The translations under genes were made by a program, and so were the position numbers. DNA of 64,000 nucleotides from Fen-999 sp041480065 (GTDB lineage Bacteria; Pseudomonadota; Gammaproteobacteria; Burkholderiales; Rhodocyclaceae), in NCBI GenBank assembly GCA_041480065.1, contig JBGOZF010000001.1:62001-126000 (forward strand), written 5' to 3'. Positions 41,768 to 50,007 of the stretch are shown here, in pieces (the stretch's first letter is position 1; the number at the start of each line of letters is the position of its first letter). The notes beneath the pieces were generated by a model. The model saw only the letters and a list, made by a program, of their open reading frames with translations. It did no database searches and was not told the origin of the DNA.

Positions 41768-42557
41768 TCCCCACATCCACATGGTCTCCCGGACCACCGA
41801 CGACTACCTGAAGATGACCATCAGCGGGATACACACGGTTGCCGAGCCGGCCTTCTGGGCCGGTTTCGATCGAAGCTCGGCCGACTGTTTCAGAGACTAT
41901 TTCCACCAGTTGACCGCGGTGGAACCCGCGCGTGCGGCCCGCTTTGGTGTCGCGCATTATTGCTGGATAGGTATGAATTCCAAGGAGGCCGAGAACCTGC
42001 AACTCGCGGAAGACGTGCTCGCTTTGATGCCCGAGTTTCTTGATAAACCCAATGCCTTGGGCATCGGCGAGGTCGGTCTGAACAAGAACAGCCGCAACGA
42101 GATCAAGGTCCTGGAGAAACAACTGGCCATGGCTGTCGAGCGGGATGAACTTATTCTCATCCATACGCCGCACCTGGAAGACAAATTGAAGGGAACCAGA
42201 ATCATCATGGACATGATCCGCTCGGAGCCCAGAATCGATCGGAATCGTGTGCTGATCGACCACGCCGAGGAACATACGATCGGAGAAATAAAGGACAACG
42301 GGTTCTGGTTCGGTTTGACGCTATACCCGAATTCAAAAGGCAGTCCGGAGCGGGCGATCGATGCCGTCGAGATCTACGGAACCGAAAGACTCTGCATAAA
42401 TTCCTCCGCCGACTGGAGCGTGAGCGACCCCCTCTCCATCCTTCGCTGCGCCAACGAAATGCGAAGACGCGGCCATAGCGAAACATCGATCAACCAGGTC
42501 TTCTACGAGAATCCCAAGAGCTTCCTCGGTCAATGCCCGAAATTCCAGGCCGCCTGA
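41754..42557 (+). CDS. eboB: TatD-family metal-dependent hydrolase, EboB
   Basis: 267 residues, ATG 41754 behind AAGGAG. TIM-barrel hydrolase with the metal ligands of the family: HIHM (H-x-H, residues 7-9), GIGEVGLNK (Glu), LIHTPHL (His), LIDHAEEHT (His) and SADWSVSD (Asp). The EboB group resembles TatD nucleases but its substrate is unknown. It overlaps the genes on both sides and is therefore part of a tightly coupled operon. Confidence 0.85.
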   Translation: MKAIDPHIHMVSRTTDDYLKMTISGIHTVAEPAFWAGFDRSSADCFRDYFHQLTAVEPARAARFGVAHYCWIGMNSKEAENLQLAEDVLALMPEFLDKPNALGIGEVGLNKNSRNEIKVLEKQLAMAVERDELILIHTPHLEDKLKGTRIIMDMIRSEPRIDRNRVLIDHAEEHTIGEIKDNGFWFGLTLYPNSKGSPERAIDAVEIYGTERLCINSSADWSVSDPLSILRCANEMRRRGHSETSINQVFYENPKSFLGQCPKFQAA

Positions 42558-43660
42558 TCACCTATTGCACGAACGTTCATCCAGGCGATAGCTGGTCCGA
42601 AACCTTCGCCGCCCTCGATCGCCACATACCGGCGATCAAGAGGGCGGTGGCACCAAACGAGCCGTTCCCGATCGGCCTGCGCCTCTCTCACCGGGCGGCA
42701 GAAGAACTGGTCCAGGACGGCGCCAGGTCATTCACGCATTGGCTTGCCGAGAACGACTGCTTTGTTCCGACCCTGAACGGTTTCCCGTACGGCGACTTCC
42801 ATGCGCACCGAGTCAAGCAGGACGTCTACCTGCCCGATTGGCGCAGCCCGGAGAGAGCCGCATACACCGTGCTGCTGGCGGACCTTCTGGCGGATTGGCT
42901 CCCCGAGGGCATGACAGGCTCGATCTCGACGGTCCCGATCGGATTCAAGGAGGTCCTCGGCAAACAGGATCTACCCGAGGTGCGGCGGCAGATCTCGCTG
43001 GCCTTGTCCCATCTGGCACGGATCAAGCAGATGCGCGGCAGGGAAATCATCCTCGCGCTCGAACCCGAGCCAGGCTGTTTCCTCGAAACCACCGAAGAGG
43101 TATGCCGCTTCTTCGACGAACTTGCGCTTCCATCGGATCAGCGCGAGCTCCTGGGCATCTGCTATGACTGCTGCCATCAGGCGGTAGAGTTCGAAGACCC
43201 CGCCGAGTCGGTCAGGCGCCTTGCGGATGCAGGCATCAGGATCGCGAAGGTGCAGGTCTCATCGGCGCTGAGCCTGACGGCTCCGACGCAGGACCTTCTG
43301 AACCGGTTCGACGAGCCCCGATATCTGCACCAGGTTGTCGTGAGAGACGGTAACGGTAGCATGCATCGCTATACCGATCTGCCCGAGGCACGTGATCGAC
43401 GCAAAGTGGCACCGGGAGAGGAGTGGCGTTGCCACTATCATGTTCCCATCTTTCTTGCGCGGGCGGGCTACTGTGGCACGACACAATTCTTTCTGGAGGC
43501 ACTGTTGCCACACTTACCGCCGGATGTTCTTCTGGAAGTGGAAACTTACACTTGGGATGTTCTTCCTGACGAACTCCGCCTGCCGACGGTGACGGAATCG
43601 ATCATTCGGGAGTTTGGTTGGTTGACGGAGCAGCTTCATGCATCGCACGGTCGTTCTTGA
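42533..43660 (+). CDS. eboE: EboE, sugar-isomerase-like TIM barrel (metabolite traffic protein)
   Basis: 375 residues. Xylose-isomerase/AP-endonuclease-2-like TIM barrel: YCTNVHPGDSWSETFAALDRHIP at the N-terminus, NGFPYGDFHAHRVKQDVY, ILALEPEPGCFLET, ICYDCCHQAVEFED and the late EVETYTWDVLP. Glu, Asp and His residues at these places fit a metal site. The start overlaps eboB by 25 bases, the end overlaps eboF by 23. In cyanobacteria Ebo proteins are needed for transport of a scytonemin precursor; the substrate here is unknown. Confidence 0.85.
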   Translation: MPEIPGRLITYCTNVHPGDSWSETFAALDRHIPAIKRAVAPNEPFPIGLRLSHRAAEELVQDGARSFTHWLAENDCFVPTLNGFPYGDFHAHRVKQDVYLPDWRSPERAAYTVLLADLLADWLPEGMTGSISTVPIGFKEVLGKQDLPEVRRQISLALSHLARIKQMRGREIILALEPEPGCFLETTEEVCRFFDELALPSDQRELLGICYDCCHQAVEFEDPAESVRRLADAGIRIAKVQVSSALSLTAPTQDLLNRFDEPRYLHQVVVRDGNGSMHRYTDLPEARDRRKVAPGEEWRCHYHVPIFLARAGYCGTTQFFLEALLPHLPPDVLLEVETYTWDVLPDELRLPTVTESIIREFGWLTEQLHASHGRS

Positions 43661-45008
43661 TGTCGTCGGGCTTACCCGGAATCTGCTCGGCGGCACTCAT
43701 ACCCCGCGCCTTTCCGCGCTGCTCACACACGGCGTTCCGATACAGACCGTCACCCCTGCCGTAACCTGCTCGGTACAGGCAAGCTATCTTACCGGCCGCC
43801 TGCCCGCCAGCCACGGTATCGTCGGCAACGGTTGGTATTTCCGCGATCTGGGTGAAGTTCTGTTCTGGCGGCAATCCAACCAGCTTGTCCAGGGCGGGAA
43901 GATCTGGCATGAGGCGCGCCGCCGCGATCCCGCGTTCAGCGTGGCAAATACCTTCTGGTGGTATGCCATGAACACGGATGCAGACGTCACAGTGACGCCG
44001 CGCCCCCTGTACTGTGCAGACGGACGCAAGCTTCCCGACTGCTACACGGCCCCCCTCGAACTGCGGGATCGATTCAACCGGGAACTCGGTCAGTTCCCCC
44101 TGTTCCAGTTCTGGGGACCTGCCACCTCGATTGCCTCGAGCGAATGGATAGCCAAGGCGGCCATGGCAATTGAGGAACAATTTCGACCTACCCTTCAACT
44201 GGTCTACCTGCCTCATCTGGACTACTGTCTGCAGAAGCTCGGGCCTCAGGGAGATATCGACGGGGACCTGGGCGAGATCGACGCCCTTTGCGGCCGTCTG
44301 CTTGACTACTTTCACGAACGCGGCTGTCGCGTCGTTGTGCTTTCGGAATACGGCATCAGTGCGGTCAACCACCCGATTCATCCCAACAGGATTCTGAGAG
44401 AAGCCGGCCTGCTCTCCCTCAAGCGCGACCTCGGCAGGGAGTATCTGGATCCGGGTAGCAGCCGGGCCTTCGCCGTAGCGGACCATCAGGTGTGTCACCT
44501 CTATGTTCGCGACCCGAGAGACATTCCGCTGGTCCGCGATCTCTTTGCTCGGCTTCCGGGCGTAGGGCTGGTGCTGGAAGAGGATGGGAAGCACGCCTAC
44601 GGGCTCAACCATGAGCGCTCAGGCGAACTGGTACTGATTGCGTCAACCGAAAGCTGGTTCACCTACTATTGGTGGCAGGATGACCAGATGGCTCCTGACT
44701 ACGCCCGCAGCGTCAACATCCATGCAAAGCCGGGCTACGATCCCTGCGAACTGTTTCTCGACCCAGCCATACCCTTTCCGCGACTGAAAGTCGCGATGAC
44801 CCTGGCCAGGAAACTGCTCGGTTTCCGCTACCTGATGGATGTCATCCCGCTGGATGCCAGCTTGGTCAAGGGTTCCCACGGCCGCGTCGCGGACAGTCCT
44901 TCAGATGCGCCGCTGCTGATGAGCGACACCCCCCGTCTTCTTGATCGCGATTCGGTGCATGCGACCGATGTCCACGATCTTCTGCTGCGGCACATCTTCT
45001 GCGACTAG
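43638..45008 (+). CDS. eboF: EboF, alkaline-phosphatase-superfamily (NPP-like) protein
   Basis: 456 residues. Metal-dependent phosphodiesterase/nucleotide pyrophosphatase fold: Asp in VVLDVVGL near residue 8, nucleophile Thr in TPAVTCSVQASYLTGRLPASHGI (about 41-63), YLPHLDYCLQKLGP (His, Asp) and KGSHGR late. Where the family usually has DHG, this reads SEYGIS, a change in one metal ligand pair that should be checked against other EboF proteins. No signal peptide, so cytoplasmic. Ends three bases before eboC. Confidence 0.83.
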   Translation: MHRTVVLDVVGLTRNLLGGTHTPRLSALLTHGVPIQTVTPAVTCSVQASYLTGRLPASHGIVGNGWYFRDLGEVLFWRQSNQLVQGGKIWHEARRRDPAFSVANTFWWYAMNTDADVTVTPRPLYCADGRKLPDCYTAPLELRDRFNRELGQFPLFQFWGPATSIASSEWIAKAAMAIEEQFRPTLQLVYLPHLDYCLQKLGPQGDIDGDLGEIDALCGRLLDYFHERGCRVVVLSEYGISAVNHPIHPNRILREAGLLSLKRDLGREYLDPGSSRAFAVADHQVCHLYVRDPRDIPLVRDLFARLPGVGLVLEEDGKHAYGLNHERSGELVLIASTESWFTYYWWQDDQMAPDYARSVNIHAKPGYDPCELFLDPAIPFPRLKVAMTLARKLLGFRYLMDVIPLDASLVKGSHGRVADSPSDAPLLMSDTPRLLDRDSVHATDVHDLLLRHIFCD

Positions 45009-45011
45009 CCT

Positions 45012-45719
45012 GTGAGTACGTTCAAGTCCTACCTGGATCTCTGCCGGATAAGCAACCTGCCTACGGTTTGGACCAACGTCCTGGTTGCTTACCTGCTCGC
45101 AAGCGGTGAGTTTTCACTTGTTCCGTACATCACGCTGGCCGTTGCCATGTCCACTTTCTATATGGCCGGTATGAGTCTCAACGACGTGTGCGACACGGCC
45201 TACGATCGATTGCATAGACCGTCGCGGCCGATTCCCGCGGGGCGGGTATCGCGGCGGGACGCGATTCTGCTGACGATCGCACTATTCGCGACGGGCGTGG
45301 TGCTCCTGCCTTTGCTTCCATATTGGAGCGGTTTGGCCGCGGGCGTCGCGCTCGTGTTGACGATCGTGTTCTACGATCTTCATCACAAGGGAAATCCGTT
45401 CAGCGTATTCATCATGGCTGCATGCCGATTCCTGATTTTCGCCGTGGTTTCGCTGGCGGTTTCCGGCCGGTTGGTTCCGCTCGCGCTGCTGGCCGGTGGA
45501 ATCCAGTTCTTGTACGTGGTTTCCATCAGCTTGGTCGCTCGCCACGAGAGCAGCCGCTCGAAGCCGTTCCCGTTTCCCGTCATCCCGGCCATGTTGGCCG
45601 GCATTTCCTTGCTGGATGGCGTTCTCTTGGCGGTATTCATATCGCTTCCCTGGTCGCTGGCCGGTGTCGGCTGCGCACTGCTTACTTGGTCTGGCCAACG
45701 ATACGTTCGAGGCGACTGA
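45012..45719 (+). CDS. eboC: UbiA-family prenyltransferase, EboC
   Basis: 235 residues, GTG 45012 and about seven to eight membrane helices. The first prenyl-diphosphate motif is NDVCDTAYDRLHRPSRPIPAGRVS (about 57-80; NDxxD). The second, near residue 119 (FYDLHHKGNP), is degenerate. Shorter than typical UbiA (about 290), as in EboC. Product unknown; it closes the + operon and meets gspB tail to tail 37 bases later. Confidence 0.85.
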   Translation: MSTFKSYLDLCRISNLPTVWTNVLVAYLLASGEFSLVPYITLAVAMSTFYMAGMSLNDVCDTAYDRLHRPSRPIPAGRVSRRDAILLTIALFATGVVLLPLLPYWSGLAAGVALVLTIVFYDLHHKGNPFSVFIMAACRFLIFAVVSLAVSGRLVPLALLAGGIQFLYVVSISLVARHESSRSKPFPFPVIPAMLAGISLLDGVLLAVFISLPWSLAGVGCALLTWSGQRYVRGD

Positions 45720-45756
45720 ACGTTGTCGAGACGACTACGCAGTCGAGTCACGCGGC

Positions 45757-46437
45757 TCAGCGCTTGAAGCGGTAGCCCTTGAAATTGAAGACCACGCCGT
45801 GGTCGAGAATCTTTTCCACCGTCAGGCCGGGTGCGACCTCGTCGCCTTCCCGCAGGGGCCTGTCATTGATGATTATCAGGTTGTTCGCGTCCCCGTCGTG
45901 GACGAATCCGGTCACGGAGATCGGCGGCAATTGCTTGTGAATACTCATCGGCATCCCGTCCGCTGTGGTCGGTTCGGCAACCGCCTCTACTTTCGCCGGT
46001 GCCGAGGCCGGGGTGTTCCCGACCGCGCTTTTCACGACCAGAGGTGCGGCGATTGGCGCACTGGGAGCCGGGGATGCGGCGGAAGGAGTTACGGCGCGCG
46101 GCAGGCTCGAAGGGGGTGGCGCGATCTTGACCGGAACAAGGGGGGGCGGGGAAGCCGGTGCTGCCTGCGTATCCGCACCCGGTGCCACGACGGCTGCCGA
46201 TTGCGCCGTCGCCGGCATCGGCTTCGCGGCTGGAGCCGAAGCCGGTGGACTTGGGCGCAGCCAGAATGCTATCGCCACAACATTGACCAGCAGCGCTCCC
46301 ACCAGCAGAGGGTAGCGCCAGGACGGACCCGGTTCCCCTTCCTCTGCGATGGGCGGCAGCAGCGAATACTGGGTCGCGACCGCGCTCTGCCGGCGGGACT
46401 GCTCGGACATTTTCAGGGCTTCAAGGATGTATGACAT
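45757..46437 (-). CDS. gspB: General secretion pathway protein GspB
   Basis: 226 residues. MSYILEALKMSEQSRR start typical of GspB, one membrane helix (about 43-60, PLLVGALLVNVVAIAFWL), a long Pro/Ala-rich periplasmic linker and the C-terminal GspB domain (ISVTGFVHDGDANNLIIINDRPLREGD). With GspA it helps place the type II secretin in peptidoglycan. It overlaps gspA by 17 bases. Confidence 0.9.
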   Translation of the reverse strand: MSYILEALKMSEQSRRQSAVATQYSLLPPIAEEGEPGPSWRYPLLVGALLVNVVAIAFWLRPSPPASAPAAKPMPATAQSAAVVAPGADTQAAPASPPPLVPVKIAPPPSSLPRAVTPSAASPAPSAPIAAPLVVKSAVGNTPASAPAKVEAVAEPTTADGMPMSIHKQLPPISVTGFVHDGDANNLIIINDRPLREGDEVAPGLTVEKILDHGVVFNFKGYRFKR

Positions 46438-48133
46438 CTTGGCTTGACTCTGCGTTCAGCTCCAGGCGCGGCAGATCCTTGTCAAGGCGCATGCTCAGGC
46501 GCACCAAGGTCAGGGCACCGGCCACGCCGTCCGGTACGATACCCTCGGATAGTTGAAACGCCTTTACCCGCCTATACAGGTCGTCGTCGAAGGTCGCGGG
46601 GCCATTGGCGTTGTCGCCGACAATTTCCGCCAGGCTGTTGCGCAGCCACGATACTGCCGGTCCGCTGTTTCCGCGCAACAAGGCATCCTTGACGCCGGGA
46701 GGAGCTTTCCACAACAGGACGTAATTGCCCGACCAAGCCGGAGAAATATTGGCGAGGGGTACCCGACGGGTTTCTCCCGCCAGCTTGAAGGTCGCGGTTT
46801 GTCCGTCGAGCGCCGCGAGCACCGCGTGATATCGAGCGCCCTCGCCGTCCATCAGCAGCAAAGCGGGTTGGTTGAAGCGAAGCAGGTCGGCGAGGCCGCC
46901 GCGTCCGTGCAGGCAACGCAGTTTGGCTGCCGCGGCGGCTTTGCACGGAGCCATCCCGGCGGTCGGATCGTAGGTGAGACCGTAGAGCTTGAAGAGATCC
47001 CGGAAAGCGAGTCTCTCGCTAAGAGCGCGCGGGGTACCGGTTTCAGGCCAGTTCAGATTTGCGGACATCGCCGGTTCGTCGTCGGGCACTCTGGGTACCT
47101 GATCAACGGCGGCAACAGCCGCCGTGATTGGGGTTGGGGGCGAAACTGCGTCCAGTTGAGGAGACGCCGGAACGGGAGCCGCCGCGGCGAGCACATCGGG
47201 AGCCATTTCCGACAAGGCGCCGGGCCATAGCGGACGAAGAACATAGCCGGCGACGAAGGCGGTACAGGCGGCACCAAGAAAGGAGAGTCGCCAGCCGCGG
47301 CGGCGCCAAAGGGGCGGCTTGGCCGACACGCCGAAGACCTCGCGCGCCGCCTTCAGCAGGGTCTTGCGCGTTACCTGCTGTTTGCCCTGGACGTAAGTTC
47401 CCAGCAGCGCCCGGTCGCAGACGAGATTGATCAGGCGCGGCACGCCCTTGGTCACGCGATAGAGACGGCCCATCAGGCTGTCGGGGAACAGCGGCACCAG
47501 GGTTCCGGCGATGCGCAGGCGATGCCTGACGTAGGCGGCAAGCTCGTCGCGGGTCAAGTGGGTGAGATGGAAGCGGGCGACGACGCGCTGGGCCACCTGG
47601 CGCATTTCCGGTCGTGCCAGCATGTCCTGTAGCTCGGGCTGACCGATCAGGATGATCTGCAGCAATTTGCGGGTGTTGGTTTCCAGGTTCGTCAGCAGGC
47701 GCAGCAGTTCAAGCACCTGGGGCTGCAGGTTCTGGGCTTCGTCGATGATCAGAACTGCGCGGCGGCCGGCGGCGTTTGCCAGCAACAGGTGCCTGTTGAT
47801 GGCGTCGACCAGATGCTTGATGCCGGAACCGCCGGCCTGAACAGCGACATGGAATTCGTCGCAGATGGTGGCCAGCAACTCGTGGACGCCCATCATGGGA
47901 TTCAGGATGAAGGCCACGTCGCACAGGTCGTCGATCTGTTCCAGCAGGCAACGGCACAGGGTCGTCTTGCCCGTGCCGATCTCACCGGTGAGCAGCACGA
48001 AGCCGCCTTCTGCCCGCACGCCAAAAAGCAAGTGGGCAATCGCCTCGCGATGCCTGACGCTCATGTACAGAAAGCGCGGATCAGGGGCGATCGAGAAGGG
48101 CGGTGCGGTGAGTCGAAAATATTCCTCGTACAT
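46421..48133 (-). CDS. gspA: ExeA/GspA-family AAA+ ATPase with peptidoglycan-binding domain
   Basis: 570 residues from ATG 48133 (MYEEYFRLTAPPFSIAPDP). AAA+ domain with Walker A GEIGTGKTTL (about 45) and Walker B VLIIDEAQNL, a membrane helix near 281-300 (FLGAACTAFVAGYVL), a middle C39-peptidase-like region, and a C-terminal peptidoglycan-binding domain (FQLSEGIVPDGVAGALTL). It works with GspB in type II secretion. No other gsp gene is in the window. Proteins like this are also found with PEP-CTERM systems; the GspB partner favours GspA. Confidence 0.88.
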   Translation of the reverse strand: MYEEYFRLTAPPFSIAPDPRFLYMSVRHREAIAHLLFGVRAEGGFVLLTGEIGTGKTTLCRCLLEQIDDLCDVAFILNPMMGVHELLATICDEFHVAVQAGGSGIKHLVDAINRHLLLANAAGRRAVLIIDEAQNLQPQVLELLRLLTNLETNTRKLLQIILIGQPELQDMLARPEMRQVAQRVVARFHLTHLTRDELAAYVRHRLRIAGTLVPLFPDSLMGRLYRVTKGVPRLINLVCDRALLGTYVQGKQQVTRKTLLKAAREVFGVSAKPPLWRRRGWRLSFLGAACTAFVAGYVLRPLWPGALSEMAPDVLAAAAPVPASPQLDAVSPPTPITAAVAAVDQVPRVPDDEPAMSANLNWPETGTPRALSERLAFRDLFKLYGLTYDPTAGMAPCKAAAAAKLRCLHGRGGLADLLRFNQPALLLMDGEGARYHAVLAALDGQTATFKLAGETRRVPLANISPAWSGNYVLLWKAPPGVKDALLRGNSGPAVSWLRNSLAEIVGDNANGPATFDDDLYRRVKAFQLSEGIVPDGVAGALTLVRLSMRLDKDLPRLELNAESSQDVIHP

Positions 48134-48478
48134 GCCGGTCTTCTCTACGCTGGCGCCGCGGGAATCGGAATCGTCAGCTGCCACCTACCGCGCATGCTGC
48201 ATTCCGGACGCATTTTGCCAAACGGCGATCCGCGGAGAATACACGGTGCTGCCAATTCTCGCTACATGATCCCCGATAGCGGGCGACTACAATCAGCGGG
48301 CCGCCGCGCAATGGTTTCCGAAGCAGCCGACGGAACGCCCCGCCCCTGAAGACCGTGGCGCTGACGGTTGAGGCCCGCCGCCGGGCCACCCCACGACGAG
48401 GTCGTTCAGTGACGCGGAGCCGCGATTCCCAGAAAAAGTCCGCCTTGTCGCTTCGGATTCCCGCCTGACCAAACGAAG
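48134..48478. other. Non-coding stretch between gspA and the tRNA-Val remnant
   Basis: About 345 bases. It should hold the gspAB promoter. I see no reading frame with convincing protein character, no repeat and no RNA gene. Confidence 0.4.
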
Positions 48479-48500
48479 AAAGCCGCTGTTAGGCGGCTTT
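48479..48500 (-). terminator. Hairpin following the tRNA-Val remnant
   Basis: Perfect eight-base stem (48479-48486 with 48493-48500), six-base loop. It lies 30 bases downstream of the 3' end of the tRNA-Val fragment and probably was its terminator. Confidence 0.6.
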
Positions 48501-48530
48501 CCCGTGACATCGTCTACCACTGCGGAATTC

Positions 48531-48577
48531 TGGTAGGCGCGATTGGACTCGAACCAACGACCCCCACCATGTCAAGG
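48531..48577 (-). pseudogene. 3' fragment of tRNA-Val(GAC), likely attachment-site remnant
   Basis: Read on the - strand from 48577 to 48531, this contains the anticodon loop TTGACAT (anticodon GAC), the 3' anticodon strand, a variable loop, the complete T arm with TTCGAGT, a 3' acceptor strand and CCA. The 5' half (acceptor, D arm, 5' anticodon strand) is missing; upstream sequence does not pair. A tRNA cut at the anticodon is the classical product of tyrosine-integrase insertion into a tRNA 3' half. No integrase gene is seen here. Confidence 0.8.
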
Positions 48578-49467
48578 GGACGAAGCCGAAAAGCGTCACT
48601 CGTAACGTATTGATTCAGCTTGATCTTGACGCTTGCCAGTATCGAATACTAGCCTGACATAGCCTTGAACACCGGTAACGCTATCCGTTCACGTCATAGT
48701 TGCGTCATAGCCCCGGACGTCACAGACATGCCGTGGGTCGGTGAGTACGTTCACCAATTCATGCTGGCGAATGACGTGGATTTGGTCAAGTAGGGTGATG
48801 GATTGGGGGTGATCCCAGCAGCGAACCTGAACAAACGAACCCTTTGGGGGAGTCTCTGGTTACCAAGCCAAGAGACCATAAAGGTGTGCCACGCCCTGCT
48901 GCAAGATCCCAAGGTATTTTAACTTTTGTGCCGGATCGATGATGAGTTGGCTGCGCAAGCGCGGGTCGGTGGTTGTCGATTCTGTGGCAAGGTTAGTGAC
49001 TAATGACCAGGGCACCGCGTTCGTAGCGTTGGCTGATGACCTGGAAGAGAAGATCGGCACCGCGCTTATCGGTCGGAAGGTACCAGCATGCGGTTTTGGC
49101 GGCGACCTGACCGGCGGTTTCGCGAAAGGATAGTTATCTCATAACTGATGCGGACAGTTCATGAACTCGTGACGCTATGCCTTTAGTATGATTGACTAAG
49201 CAGTAGCACGCCGGCATCATGCAGTTGAGTATCGCTGCAGGCAAGAAGGGCATTGGAGAGGATCGCTCAAGGGAACGTGCGCCAAGGGGATGACTTGGCT
49301 AGATCGGGCGAATGGTTCATCTCCGAAGTGGCGATGTTGACATTGACAAATGTGTTGCGAAGACCAAGTCGCCTGCTGGCTTTTCTGCAAAGCGCTGCGA
49401 TAGCTGCTTCGGGCGGTACTGGGATTTGAAACGGTAACCCACACGAGACCCTGTTCGAAAGAATCCA
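48578..49467. other. Decayed insertion region between tRNA-Val remnant and T6SS
   Basis: About 890 bases without an intact gene. It contains an istB relic (48996-49082, -) and, at about 48678-48833 on the -, a short open stretch that looks protein-like (DHPQSITLLDQIHVIRQHE) but matches nothing I know. The T6SS promoter should be at the right end; I find no convincing one. Confidence 0.5.
48996..49082 (-). pseudogene. Relic of IS21-family transposition helper istB
   Basis: On the - strand 29 codons read YLPTDKRGADLLFQVISQRY and then ERGALVISH before a stop. This is the well-conserved IstB stretch after Walker B (YLPxDxxGAxLLFQVISxRYERG) in IS21-family helper ATPases. Upstream and downstream frames are broken and the rest of the protein is missing. 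It shows that an IS21-type element was once here. Confidence 0.78.
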
Positions 49468-49932
49468 ATGATCCCGGACCGCCGAATTATCCCGATATTG
49501 GCTGCAGCACTAATTGTCGGAGTTGCCGCTTGTGGCGGCCCCAAGTCGGTGATGCTTCGCGCCACCATGGATGTGCAGCCCGCAGTCAACCCCGATAGCC
49601 GTGGACGGCCCTCGCCAGTCGTGGTGCGCGTGTATGCGCTGAAGTCGCTGGCAGCATTCAATTCCGCGTCGTTCTTCTCCCTATACGGGAAAGACAAGGA
49701 AACTCTCGGTGCCGAACTCATCGACAGCGAGGAACTTCAGTTGATACCGGGCGACAAACGCGAATTCCAGAAGGAGTACCCTCCCGAGACCCGCTACCTG
49801 GCCGTCTTTGCCGCATTCCGCGATGTCGAGCATGCCCACTGGCGGGACTCGATCGCCCTGGATACGCAGAAGGCGATCAAAGTGCAGATACGCGTCGAAA
49901 ACACCAACGTCAGTATTGTCCCCGCGAAATAG
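49468..49932 (+). CDS. tssJ: Type VI secretion lipoprotein TssJ
   Basis: 154 residues with lipobox VAAC (about residues 19-22). The mature part is the TssJ transthyretin-like fold: VVVRVYALKSLAAFNSASFFSLY, LGAELIDSEELQLIPGDKREF and YLAVFAAFRDVEHAHWRDSI. Anchored in the outer membrane, it binds the periplasmic end of TssM. It is the first gene of the T6SS operon in this window. Confidence 0.92.
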   Translation: MIPDRRIIPILAAALIVGVAACGGPKSVMLRATMDVQPAVNPDSRGRPSPVVVRVYALKSLAAFNSASFFSLYGKDKETLGAELIDSEELQLIPGDKREFQKEYPPETRYLAVFAAFRDVEHAHWRDSIALDTQKAIKVQIRVENTNVSIVPAK

Positions 49933-50007
49933 CACACTCTCAAACAGACAGCCGGGTGCTTCGCAACCTTCAACCTCCTCAGTTCAGAACAGGCCTGGAT
50001 AACAGCC

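Noticed and set aside
46421..48133. PEP-CTERM/exosortase-associated ATPase (PrsD/XrtA type)
   Set aside because: The C-terminal peptidoglycan-binding domain and the adjacent overlapping gspB fit GspA of type II secretion better.
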